Positions 1 to 11,674 of a stretch of DNA of 31,678 bases are shown piece after piece; position 1 is the first letter of the stretch, and each line of letters starts with the position of its first letter. Source of the DNA: Saccoglossus kowalevskii (taxonomy: Eukaryota; Hemichordata; Enteropneusta; Harrimaniidae); contig NW_003159044.1 of assembly GCF_000003605.2 (NCBI RefSeq), positions 1 through 31,678 on the forward strand, written 5' to 3'. A program made the position numbers and the translations under genes. The notes under the pieces were generated by a model. It did no database searches and had not been told where the DNA came from. It worked only from the letters and a program-made list of their open reading frames with translations.

Positions 1-1198
1 TGTGACATACTCATACTATGTCCGTTAACGCGTAAACAGTTGAATGCATACTCATACTATGTCTGGTAACGCGTAAACGGTTGTAGCATACTCATACTAC
101 GTCTGGTAACGCGTAAACAGTTGCAACATACTCGCTCTATGTCTGGTAACGCGTAAACAGTTGTAGCATTCTCACACTATGTCTGGTAACGCGTAAACTG
201 TTGAAGCATACGAATACTATGTCTGGTAACGTGTAAACAGTTGTAGCATACTCATACTACGTTTGGTAACCGTAAACAGTTGTAGCATACTCATACTATG
301 TCTGGTAACGCTTTAACAGTTGAAGCATACTCATACTATGTATGGTAACGCGTAAACAGTTGTAGCATACTCATACTACGTCTGGTACTGCGTAAACAGT
401 TGTAGCATACTCATACTACGTCTGGTAACCGTAAACAGTTGTAGCATACTCATACTATGTCTTGTAACGCGTAAACAGTTGTAGCATACTCATACTATGT
501 CCGGTAACGCGTAAACAGTTGAAGCATACTCATACTATGTCCTGTAACGCGTAAACAGTTGTAGCATACTCATACTATGTCTGATAACGCGTAAACAGTT
601 GTAGCATACTCATACTATGTCCTGTAACGCGTAAACAGTTGTAGCATACTCATACTATGTCTGGTAACGCGTAAACAGTTGTAGCATACTTATACTATGT
701 CTGGTAACGCGTAAATAGTCGTAGCATACTCATACTATGTCTGGTAACGCATATACAGTTGTAGCATACCCATACTATGTCTGGTAACGCATAAACAGTT
801 GAAGCATACTCATACTACGTCTGGTAACGCGTAAACAGTTGTAGCATACTCATACTACGTCTGGTAACGCGTAAACATTTGTAGCATACCCATACTAAGT
901 CTGGTAACGCGTAAACTGTTGAAGCATACGAATACTATGTCTGGTAACGTGTAAACAGTTGTAGCATACTCATACTACATCTGGTAACTGTAAACAGTTG
1001 TAGCATACTCATACTATGTCTGGTAACGCGTAAACAGTTGTAGCATACTCGCTCTATGTCTGGTAACGCGTAAACAGTTGTAGCATACTCATACTACGTC
1101 TGGTAATGTGTAAACAGTTGTAGCATACTCGCTCTATGTCTGGTAATGCGTAAACAGTTGTAGCATACTCACACTTTGTCTGGTAACGCGTAAACAGT
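1..1198. repeat. Left mosaic segment of the array
   Basis: Mixed unit types with no clear local HOR. The segment holds the only 41-bp unit of the left end (42-82, reading GAATGCAT in place of GAAGCAT). It also has three 39-bp units that lost the G of ACGCGT (ending at 281, 440 and 999). A block near 514-800 has the units GTCCTG, GTCTGATAA and GTCCTG in order, then the TAAATAGTCG and GCATATACAG variants. That block recurs throughout the window (for example near 6116, 8116, 9794, 10,833, 12,392 and 16,870). No gene or unique sequence is seen. Confidence 0.85.
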
Positions 1199-1319
1199 TG
1201 TGATATACTCATACTATGTCTGTTTACGCTTAAACAGTTGAAGCATACTCATACTACGTCTGGTAACGCGTAAAAGGTTGTAGCATACTCATACTACGTC
1301 TGGTAACGCGTAAACAGTT

Positions 1320-1572
1320 GTAATATACCCATACTATGTCTGGTAACGCGGAAACAGTTGTAGCATACTCGCTCTATGTCTGGTAACGCGTAAACAGTTG
1401 TAGCATACTCATAGTACGTCTGGTAATGCGTAAACAGTTGTAGCATACCCATACTATGTCTGGTAACGCGTAAACAGTTGTAGCATACTCGCTCTATGTC
1501 TGGTAACGCGTAAACAGTTGTAGCATACTCACACTTTGTCTGGTAACGCGTAAACAGTTGTGACATACTCAT
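1320..1572. repeat. Cassette A, first of about 22 copies
   Basis: A fixed run of variant units in order: GTAATATACCC; CTCGCTCTATG; CATAGTACG with AATGCG; CCCATACTATG; CTCGCTCTATG; CACACTTTG; then GTGACA with CTGTTAAC. Copies start at 1320, 2559, 3758, 4638, 5797, 6796, 9474, 10,513, 12,993, 13,712, 14,390, 15,789, 18,223, 19,980, 22,536, 23,575, 24,095, 25,096, 25,816, 27,095, 29,411 and 30,290. Those at 12,993, 13,712, 14,390, 15,789 and 30,290 lack the CACACTTTG unit. The copy at 3758 is truncated and the copy at 24,095 has a one-base insertion. The cassette is the most widespread HOR module and crosses all domains. Confidence 0.85.
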
Positions 1573-2278
1573 ACTATGTCTGTTAACGCGTAAACAGTTG
1601 AAGCATACTCATACTGTGTCTGGTAACGCGTAAACGGTTGTAGCATACTCATACTACGTCTGGTAACGCGTAAACAGTTGTAACATACTCGCTCTATGTC
1701 TGGTTACGCGTAAACAGTTGTAGCATACTCACACTTTGTCTGGTAACGCGTAAACAGTTGTAGCATACTCATACTATGTCTGGTAACGCGTAAACAGTTG
1801 TAGCATACTCACACTTTGTCTGGTAACGCGTAAACAGTTGTGACATACTCATACTATGTCTGTTAACGCGTAAACAGTTGAAGCATACTCATACTATGTC
1901 TGGTAACGCGTAAACGGTTGTAGCATACTCATACTACGTCTGGTAACGCGTAAACAGTTGTAACATACTCGCTCTAAGTCTGGTAACGCGTAAACAGTTG
2001 TAGCATACTCACACTTTGTCTGGTAACGCGTAAACAGTTGTAGCATACTCACACTATGTCTGGTAACGCGTAAACTGTTGAAGCATACGAATACTATGTC
2101 TGGTAACGTGTAAACAGTTGTAGCATACTCATACTACATCTGGTAACTGTAAACAGTTGTAGCATACTCATACTATGTCTGGTAACGCGTAAACAGTTGA
2201 AGCATACTCATACTATGTCTGGTAACGCGTAAACAGTTGTAGCATACTCGCTCTATGTCTGGTAAAGCGTAAACAGTT

Positions 2279-2477
2279 GTAGCATACTCATACTACGTCT
2301 GGTAATGCGTAAACAGTTGTAGCATACCCGTACTATGTCTGGTATCGCGTAAACAGTTGTAGCATACTCGCTCTATGTCTGGTAATGCGTAAACAGTTGT
2401 AGCATACTCACACTTTGTCTGGTAACGCGTAAACAGTTGCGACATACTCATACTATGTCTGTTAACGCGTAAACAGT
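2279..2477. repeat. Ancestral-like form of cassette B
   Basis: Five units here have the same order as cassette B further right: TACG with AATGCG; CCCGTAC; CTCGCTC with AATGCG; an ACTTTG unit; then GACA with CTGTTAAC. The key unit at 2319-2358 reads CCCGTAC and TATCGCGT but is still 40 bp long. The later copies read TATCGGT and are 39 bp. The derived copies have therefore lost one C from an intermediate of this kind, and have also changed TATGTC to TTTGTC in that unit. Confidence 0.7.
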
Positions 2478-4197
2478 TGAAGCATACTCATACTACGTCT
2501 GGTAACGCGTAAAAGGTTGTAGCATACTCATACTACGTCTGGTAACGCGTAAACAGTTGTAATATACCCATACTATGTCTGGTAACGCGTAAACAGTTGT
2601 AGCATACTCGCTCTATGTCTGGTAACGCGTAAACAGTTGTAGCATACTCATAGTACGTCTGGTAATGCGTAAACAGTTGTAGCATACCCATACTATGTCT
2701 GGTAACGCGTAAACAGTTGTAGCATACTCGCTCTATGTCTGGTAACGCGTAAACAGTTGTAGCATACTCACACTTTGTCTGGTAACGCGTAAACAGTTGT
2801 GACATACTCATACTATGTCTGTTAACGCGTAAACAGTTGAAGCATACTCATACTGTGTCTGGTAACGCGTAAACGGTTGTAGCATACTCATACTACGTCT
2901 GGTAACGCGTAAACAGTTGTAACATACTCGCTCTATGTCTGGTAACGCGTAAACAGTTGTAGCATACTCACACTTTGTCTGGTAACGCGTAAACAGTTGT
3001 AGCATACTCATACTATGTCTGGTAACGCGTAAACAGTTGTAGCATACTCACACTTTGTCTGGTAACGCCTAAACAGTTGTGACATACTCATACTATGTCT
3101 GTTAACGCGTAAACAGTTGAAGCATACTCATACTATGTCTGGTAACGCGTAAACGGTTGTAGCATACTCATACTACGTCTGGTAACGCGTAAACAGTTGT
3201 AACATACTCGCTCTATGTCTGGTAACGCGTAAACAGTTGTAGCATACTCACACTTTGTCTGGTAATGCGTAAACAGTTGTAGCATACTCACACTATGTCT
3301 GGTAACGCGTAAACTGTTGAAGCATACGAATACTATGTCTGGTAACGTGTAAACAGTTGTAGCATACTCATACTATATATGGTAACTGTAAACAGTTGTA
3401 GCATACTCATACTATGTCTGGTAACGCGTAAACAGTTGAAGCATACTCATACTATGTCTGGTAACGCGTAAACAGTTGTAGCATACTCGCTCTATGTCTG
3501 GTAACGCGTAAACAGTTGTAGCATACTCATACTACGTCTGGTAATGCGTAAGCAGTTGTAGCATACTCATACTACGTCTGGTAATGCGTAAACAGTTGTA
3601 GCATACTCACACTTTGTCTGGTAACGTGTAAACAGTTGTGACATACTCATACTATGTCTGTTAACGCGTAAACAGTTGAAGCATACTCATACTACGTCTG
3701 GTAACGCGTAAAAGGTTGTAGCATACTCATACTACGTCTGGTAACGCGTAAACAGTTGTAATATACCCATACTATGTCTGGTAACGCGTAAACAGTTGTA
3801 GCATACTCGCTCTATGTCTGGTAACGCGTAAACAGTTGTAGCGTACTCATAGTACGTCTGGTAATGCGTAAACAGTTGAAGCATACTCATACTATGTCCT
3901 GTAACGCGTAAACAGTTGTAGCATACTCATACTATGTCTGATAACGCGTAAACAGTTGTAGCATACTCATACTATGTCCTGTAACGCGTAAACAGTTGTA
4001 GCATACTCATGCTATGTCTGGTAACGCGTAAACAGTTATGACATACTCATACTATGTCTGTTAACGCGTAAACAGTTGAAGCATACTCATACTATGTCTG
4101 GTAACGCGTAAATAGTCGTAGCATACTCATACTATGTCTGGTAACGCGTAAACAGTTGTAGCATACCCATACTGTGTCTGGTAACGCGTAAACAGTT

Positions 4198-4357
4198 GTA
4201 GCATACTCATACTATGTCTGGTAACGCGTAAACAGTTGTGACATACTCATACTATGTCTGGTAACGCGTAAACAGTTGTAGCATACTCATACTATGTCTG
4301 GTAACGCGTAAACAGTTGTAGCATACTCATACTATGTCTGGTAACGCGTAAACAGTT
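4198..4357. repeat. Reference stretch of consensus monomers
   Basis: Four successive 40-bp units close to the array consensus. Those at 4198-4237, 4278-4317 and 4318-4357 match it exactly by eye. The one at 4238-4277 differs only in starting GTGACA instead of GTAGCA. The unit has 40% GC with A=T and G=C, two CpGs in ACGCGT, and an internal CATACT doublet. It carries an MluI site (ACGCGT), and CAGTTG spans the join to the next unit. These copies are useful for defining monomer phase in the rest of the window. Confidence 0.9.
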
Positions 4358-7300
4358 GTAGCATACTCATACTATGTCTGATAACGCGTAAACAGTTGTA
4401 GCATACTCATACTATGTCCTGTAACGCGTAAACAGTTGTAGCATACTCATACTATGTCTGGTAACGCGTAAACAGTTGTAGCATACTCATACTATGTCTG
4501 GTAACGCGTAAACAGTTATGACATATTCATACTATGTCTGTTAACGCGTAAACAGTTGAAGCATACTCATACTACGTCTGGTAACGCGTAAAAGGTTGTA
4601 GCATACTCATACTACGTCTGGTAACGCGTAAACAGTTGTAATATACCCATACTATGTCTGGTAACGCGTAAACAGTTGTAGCATACTCGCTCTATGTCTG
4701 GTAACGCGTAAACAGTTGTAGCATACTCATAGTACGTCTGGTAATGCGTAAACAGTTGTAGCATACCCATACTATGTCTGGTAACGCGTAAACAGTTGTA
4801 GCATACTCGCTCTATGTCTGGTAACGCGTAAACAGTTGTAGCATACTCACACTTTGTCTGGTAACGCGTAAACAGTTGTGACATACTCATACTATGTCTG
4901 TTAACGCGTAAACAGTTGAAGCATACTCATACTGTGTCTGGTAACGCGTAAACAGTTGTAGCATACTCATACTACGTCTGGTAACGCGTAAACAGTTGTA
5001 ACATACTCGCTCTATGTCTGGTTACGCGTAAACAGTTGTAGCATACTCACACTTTGTCTGGTAACGCGTAAACAGTTGTAGCATACTCATACTATGTCTG
5101 GTAACGCGTAAACAGTTGTAGCATACTCACACTTTGTCTGGTAACGCGTAAACAGTTGTAGCATACTCATACTATGTCTGGTAACGCGTAAACAGTTGTA
5201 GCATACTTATACTATGTCTGGTAACGCGTAACCAGTTGTAACATACTCGCTCTATGTCTGGTAACGCGTAACCAGTTGTAGCATACTCACACTTTGTCTG
5301 GTAATGCGTAAACAGTTGTAGCATACTCACACTATGTCTGGTAACGCGTAAACTGTTGAAGCATACGAATACTATGTCTGGTAACGTGTAAACAGTTGTA
5401 GCATACTCATACTATATATGGTAACTGTAAACAGTTGTAGCATACTCATACTATGTCTGGTAACGCGTAAACAGTTGAAGCATACTCATACTATGTCTGG
5501 TAACGCGTAAACAGTTGTAGCATACTCGCTCTATGTCTGGTAACGCGTAAACAGTTGTAGCATACTCATACTACGTCTGGTAATGCGTAAGCAGTTGTAG
5601 CATACTCATACTACGTCTGGTAATGCGTAAACAGTTGTAGCATACTCACACTTTGTCTGGTAACGCGTAAACAGTTGTGACATACTCATACTATGTCTGT
5701 TAACGCGTAAACAGTTGAAGCATACTCATACTACGTCTGGTAACGCGTAAAAGGTTGTAGCATACTCATACTACGTCTGGTAACGCGTAAACAGTTGTAA
5801 TATACCCATACTATGTCTGGTAACGCGTAAACAGTTGTAGCATACTCGCTCTATGTCTGGTAACGCGTAAACAGTTGTAGCATACTCATAGTACGTCTGG
5901 TAATGCGTAAACAGTTGTAGCATACCCATACTATGTCTGGTAACGCGTAAACAGTTGTAGCATACTCGCTCTATGTCTGGTAACGCGTAAATAGTTGTAG
6001 CATACTCACACTTTGTCTGGTAACGCGTAAACAGTTGTGACATACTCATACTATGTCTGTTAACGCGTAAACAGTTGAAGCATACTCATACTATGTCTGG
6101 TAACGCGTAAACAGTTGAAGCATACTCATACTATGTCCTGTAACGCGTAAACAGTTGTAGCATACTCATACTATGTCTGATAACGCGTAAACAGTTGTAG
6201 CATACTCATACTATGTCCTGTAACGCGTAAAGAGTTGTAGCATACTCATACTATGTATGGTAACGCGTAAACAGTTGTAGCATACTTATACTATGTCTGG
6301 TAACGCGTAAATAGTCGTAGCATACTCATACTATGTCTGGTAACGCATATACAGTTGTAGCATACCCATACTATGTCTGGTAACGCATAAACAGTTGGAG
6401 CATACTCATACTACGTCTGGTAACGCGTAAACAGTTGTAGCATACTCATACTACGTCTGGTAACGCGTAAACATTTGTAGCATACCCATACTAAGTCTGG
6501 TAACGCGTAAACTGTTGAAGCATACGAATACTATGTCTGGTAACTGTAAACAGTTGTAGCATACTCATACTATGTCTGGTAACGCGTAAACAGTTGTAGC
6601 ATACTCATACTACGTCTGGTAATGCGTAAACAGTTGTAGCATACTCACACTTTGTCTGGTAACGCGTAAACAGTTGTGACATACTCATACTATGTCTGTT
6701 AACGCGTAAACAGTTGAAGCATACTCATACTACGTCTGGTAACGCGTAAAAGGTTGTAGCATACTCATACTACGTCTGGTAACGCGTAAACAGTTGTAAT
6801 ATACCCATACTATGTCTGGTAACGCGTAAACAGTTGTAGCATACTCGCTCTATGTCTGGTAACGCGTAAACAGTTGTAGCATACTCATAGTACGTCTGGT
6901 AATGCGTAAACAGTTGTAGCATACCCATACTATGTCTGGTAACGCGTAAACAGTTGTAGCATACTCGCTCTATGTCTGGTAACGCGTAAACAGTTGTAGC
7001 ATACTCACACTTTGTCTGGTAACGCGTAAACAGTTGTGACATACTCATACTATGTCTGTTAACGCGTAAACAGTTGAAGCATACTCATACTGTGTCTGGT
7101 AACGCGTAAACGGTTGTAGCATACTCATACTACGTCTGGTAACGCGTAAACAGTTGTAACATACTCGCTCTATGTCTGGTTACGCGTAAACAGTTGTAGC
7201 ATACTCACACTTTGTCTGGTAACGCGTAAACAGTTGTAGCATACTCATACTATGTCTGGTAACGCGTAAACAGTTGTAGCATACTCACACTTTGTCTGGT

Positions 7301-7635
7301 AACGCGTAAACAGTTGTGACATACTCATACTATGTCTGTTAACGCGTAAACAGTTGAAGCATACTCATACTATGTCTGGTAACGCGTAAACGGTTGTAGC
7401 ATACTCATACTACGTCTGGTAACGCGTAAACAGTTGTAACATACTCGCTCTATGTCTGGTAACGCGTAAACAGTTGTAGCATACTCACACTTTGTCTGGT
7501 AATGCGTAAACAGTTGTAGCATACTCACACTATGTCTGGTAACGCGTAAACTGTTGAAGCATACGAATACTATGTCTGGTAACGTGTAAACAGTTGTAGC
7601 ATACTCATACTATATATGGTAAACTGTAAACAGTT

Positions 7636-7676
7636 GTAGCATACTCATACTATGTCTGGTAACGCGTAAACAGGTT
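7636..7676. repeat. 41-bp monomer with G insertion, followed by an 80-bp doublet
   Basis: One of only seven 41-bp units (CAGGTTGAAG instead of CAGTTGAAG at its right end). The preceding unit has GGTAAACTGT, where an extra A restores the 40-bp length lost in the related GGTAACTGT units. Directly to the right, an 80-bp two-unit block (GAAG unit with AAACGG, then TACG unit) is present twice in tandem, at about 7717-7796 and 7797-7876. The same doublet recurs near 15,029-15,187 and 16,468-16,626. Confidence 0.75.
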
Positions 7677-8515
7677 GAAGCATACTCATACTATGTCTGG
7701 TAACGCGTAAACAGTTGAAGCATACTCATACTATGTCTGGTAACGCGTAAACGGTTGTAGCATACTCATACTACGTCTGGTAACGCGTAAACAGTTGAAG
7801 CATACTCATACTATGTCTGGTAACGCGTAAACGGTTGTAGCATACTCATACTACGTCTGGTAACGCGTAAACAGTTGTAGCATACTCATACTACGTCTGG
7901 TAACCGTAAACAGTTGTAGCATACTCATACTATGTCTGGTAACGCTTTAACAGTTGAAGCATACTCATGCTATGTCTGGTAACGCGTAAACAGTTGTAGC
8001 ATACTCATACTATGTCTGGTAACGCGTAAACAGTTGTAGCATACTCATACTACGTCTGGTAACGCGTAAACAGTTGTAGCATACTCATACTATGTCTGGT
8101 AACGCGTAAACAGTTGAAGCATACTCATACTATGTCCTGTAACGCGTAAACAGTTGTAGCATACTCATACTATGTCTGATAACGCGTAAACAGTTGTAGC
8201 ATACTCATACTATGTCCTGTAACGCGTAAACAGTTGTAGCATACTCATACTATGTCTGGTAACGCGTAAACAGTTGTAGCATACTTATACTATGTCTGGT
8301 AACGCGTAAATAGTCGTAGCATACTCATACTATGTCTGGTAACGCATATACAGTTGTAGCATACCCATACTATGTCTGGTAACGCATAAACAGTTGGAGC
8401 ATACTCATACTACGTCTGGTAACGCGTAAACAGTTGTAGCATACTCATACTACGTCTGGTAACGCGTAAACATTTGTAGCATACCCATACTCAGTCTGGT
8501 AACGCGTAAACAGTT

Positions 8516-9073
8516 GTAGCATACTCGCTCTATGTCTGGTAACGCGTAAACAGTTGTAGCATACTCATACTACGTCTGGTAATGCGTAAACAGTTGTAGC
8601 ATACCCGTACTTTGTCTGGTATCGGTAAACAGTTGTAGCATACTCGCTCTATGTCTGGTAATGCGTAAACAGTTGTAGCATACTCATACTTTGTCTGGTA
8701 ACGCGTAAACAGTTGTGACATACTCATACTATGTCTGTTAACGCGTAAACAGTTGAAGCATACTCATACTATGTCTGGTAACACGTAAACAGTTGTAGCA
8801 TACTCATACTATGTCTAGTAACGCGTAAACAGTTGTAGCATACTCATACTACGTCTGGTAACGCGTAAACAGTTGTAGCATACTCATGCTATGTCTGGTA
8901 ACGCGTAAACAGTTGAAGCATACTCATACTATGTCCTGTAACGCGTAAACAGTTGTAGCATACTCATACTATGTCTGATAACGCGTAAACAGTTGTTGCA
9001 TACTCATACTATGTCCTGTAACGCGTAAACAGTTGTAGCATACTCATACTATGTCTGGAACGTGTAAACAGTT
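8516..9073. repeat. Island of right-domain repeat type inside the left half
   Basis: The island contains a complete cassette B with its 39-bp TATCGGT unit (8596-8634), a CTAGTAAC unit near 8815, a GTTGTTGCATAC unit near 8995 and a 39-bp GGAACGTGT unit (9035-9073). All these markers are otherwise typical of 17-30 kb. The flanks on both sides carry the older landmark units. It may be the source of the right domain or a copy transferred from it. Confidence 0.8.
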
Positions 9074-9353
9074 GTAGCATACTTATACTATGTCTGGTAA
9101 CGCGTAAATAGTCGTAGCATACTCATACTATGTCTGGTAACGCATATACAGTTGTAGCATACCCATACTATGTCTGGTAACGCATAAACAGTTGGAGCAT
9201 ACTCATACTACGTCTGGTAACGCGTAAACATTTGTAGCATACCCATACTATGTCTGGTAACGCGTAAACAGTTGTAGCATACTCGCTCTATGTCTGGTAA
9301 CGCGTAAACAGTTGTAGCATACTCATACTATGTCTGGTAACGCGTAAACAGTT

Positions 9354-11150
9354 ATGACATATTCATACTATGTCTGTTAACGCGTAAACAGTTGAAGCAT
9401 ACTCATACTACGTCTGGTAACGCGTAAAAGGTTGTAGCATACTTATACTACGTCTGGTAACGCGTAAACAGTTGTAATATACCCATACTATGTCTGGTAA
9501 CGCGTAAACAGTTGTAGCATACTCGCTCTATGTCTGGTAACGCGTAAACAGTTGTAGCATACTCATAGTACGTCTGGTAATGCGTAAACAGTTGTAGCAT
9601 ACCCATACTATGTCTGGTAACGCGTAAACAGTTGTAGCATACTCGCTCTATGTCTGGTAACGCGTAAATAGTTGTAGCATACTCACACTTTGTCTGGTAA
9701 CGCGTAAACAGTTGTGACATACTCATACTATGTCTGTTAACGCGTAAACAGTTGAAGCATACTCATACTATGTCTGGTAACGCGTAAACAGTTGAAGCAT
9801 ACTCATACTATGTCCTGTAACGCGTAAACAGTTGTAGCATACTCATACTATGTCTGATAACGCGTAAACAGTTGTAGCATACTCATACTATGTCCTGTAA
9901 CGCGTAAACAGTTGTAGCATACTCATACTATGTCTGGTAACGCGTAAACAGTTGTAGCATACTTATACTATGTCTGGTAACGCGTAAATAGTCGTAGCAT
10001 ACTCATACTATGTCTGGTAACGCATATACAGTTGTAGCATACCCATACTATGTCTGGTAACGCATAAACAGTTGGAGCATACTCATACTACGTCTGGTAA
10101 CGCGTAAACAGTTGTAGCATACTCATACTACGTCTGGTAACGCGTAAACATTTGTAGCATACCCATACTAAGTCTGGTAACGCGTAAACTGTTGAAGCAT
10201 ACGAATACTATGTCTGGTAACGTGTAAACAGTTGTAGCATACTCATACTACATCTGGTAACTGTAAACAGTTGTAGCATACTCATACTATGTCTGGTAAC
10301 GCGTAAACAGTTGTAGCATACTCATACTACGTCTGGTAATGCGTAAACAGTTGTAGCATACTCACACTTTGTCTGGTAACGCGTAAACAGTTGTGACATA
10401 CTCATACTATGTCTGTTAACGCGTAAACAGTTGAAGCATACTCATACTACGTCTGGTAACGCGTAAAAGGTTGTAGCATACTCATACTACGTCTGGTAAC
10501 GCGTAAACAGTTGTAATATACCCATACTATGTCTGGTAACGCGTAAACAGTTGTAGCATACTCGCTCTATGTCTGGTAACGCGTAAACAGTTGTAGCATA
10601 CTCATAGTACGTCTGGTAATGCGTAAACAGTTGTAGCATACCCATACTATGTCTGGTAACGCGTAAACAGTTGTAGCATACTCGCTCTATGTCTGGTAAC
10701 GCGTAAACAGTTGTAGCATACTCACACTTTGTCTGGTAACGCGTAAACAGTTGTGACATACTCATACTATGTCTGTTAACGCGTAAACAGTTGAAGCATA
10801 CTCATACTATGTCTGGTAACGCGTAAACAGTTGAAGCATACTCATACTATGTCCTGTAACGCGTAAACAGTTGTAGCATACTCATACTATGTCTGATAAC
10901 GCGTAAACAGTTGTAGCATACTCATACTATGTCCTGTAACGCGTAAACAGTTGTAGCATACTCATACTATGTCTGGTAACGCGTAAACAGTTGTAGCATA
11001 CTTATACTATGTCTGGTAACGCGTAAATAGTCGTAGCATACTCATACTATGTCTGGTAACGCATATACAGTTGTAGCATACCCATACTATGTCTGGTAAC
11101 GCGTAAACAGTTGGAGCATACTCATACTACGTCTGGTAACGCGTAAACAG
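9354..11150. repeat. 1039-bp HOR pair (26 units minus one base)
   Basis: Copy 1 starts at 9354 and copy 2 at 10,393, an offset of 1039 bp. That offset holds for the TGACA/CTGTTAAC unit (9354 and 10,393), for cassette A (9474 and 10,513) and for the GAAG/GTCCTG block (9794 and 10,833). Copy 1 continues with the GAAGCATACGAATAC unit near 10,194 and a 39-bp AACTGT unit ending at 10,272. Copy 2 breaks off near 11,150 where irregular units begin. Small differences such as ATATTC against ATACTC near 9360 separate the two copies. Confidence 0.8.
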
Positions 11151-11152
11151 TT

Positions 11153-11674
11153 GTAGCATACTCATAATATGTCTGGTAAAGCGTAAACAGATGTAGCATA
11201 CTCATACTATGTCTGGTAACGCGTAAACAGTTGTAGCATACTTATACTATGTCTGGTAACGCGTAAATAGTTGTAGCATACTCATACTATGTCTGGTAAC
11301 GCATATACAGTTGTAGCATACCCATACTATGTCTGGTAACGCATATACAGTTGGAGCATACTCATACTACGTCTGGTAACGCGTAAACAGTTGTAGCATA
11401 TTCATACTACGTCTGGTAACGCGTATACATTTGTAGCATACCCATACTATGTCTGGTAACGCGTAAACAGTTGTAGCATACTCATTACTATGTCTGGTAA
11501 CGCGTAAACAGTTGTAGCATACTCATACTATGTCTGGTAACGCGTAAACAGTTGTGACATACTCATACTATGTCTGGTAACGCGTAAACAGTTGAAGCAT
11601 ACTCATACTACGTCTGGTAACGCGTAAAACAGTTGTAGCATACTCATACTATGTCTGGTAACGCGTAAACTGTT
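11153..11674. repeat. Irregular monomer block
   Basis: Units here carry rare changes: CATAATATG with AAAGCG and CAGATG (11,153-11,192), GCGTATACATTTG, a 41-bp unit with CATTACTATG (near 11,484), and another 41-bp unit with TAAAACAG (near 11,627). Two of the seven insertions in the whole window are within 150 bp of each other here. A less irregular relative lies at about 12,470-12,770. No non-repeat DNA is present. Confidence 0.75.

Larger units (their letters stand above)
1199..7676. repeat. Higher-order repeat family I (about 25-31 units per period)
   Basis: Long blocks recur with the same order of variant monomers. The landmark GTAATATACCC unit starts at 1320, 2559, 3758, 4638, 5797 and 6796. 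The landmark unit GAAGCATACGAATAC starts at 2080, 3319, 5358, about 6517 and 7556. The offset 1320 to 2559 equals 2080 to 3319 (1239 bp, 31 units minus one base), so 1199-2158 and 2439-3397 are two copies of one HOR. The offset 5797 to 6796 is 999 bp. The copy at 3758 is cut short after three landmark units and joins a GTCCTG block. Units reading TACTATATATGG (near 3372, 5412 and 7611) are seen only in this family. Confidence 0.85.

Noticed and set aside
1294-1572. Minus-strand 92-codon open frames, here and at 13 other places (for example 2533, 4612, 9448, 18,197, 29,385)
   Set aside because: The 40-bp period shifts frame by one each unit, so a frame stays open only where the CACACTTTG and CTCGCTC variants happen to remove the TAG and TGA of the consensus. 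The product is just the repeat read in three frames, with no domain, signal or independent codon pattern. Sister copies are broken by a single base (24,144 insertion, 25,265 CTCACTC).
2808-3011. Minus-strand 67-codon open frame
   Set aside because: Repeat-derived frame across five units, ending at the usual consensus stop; no coding evidence.
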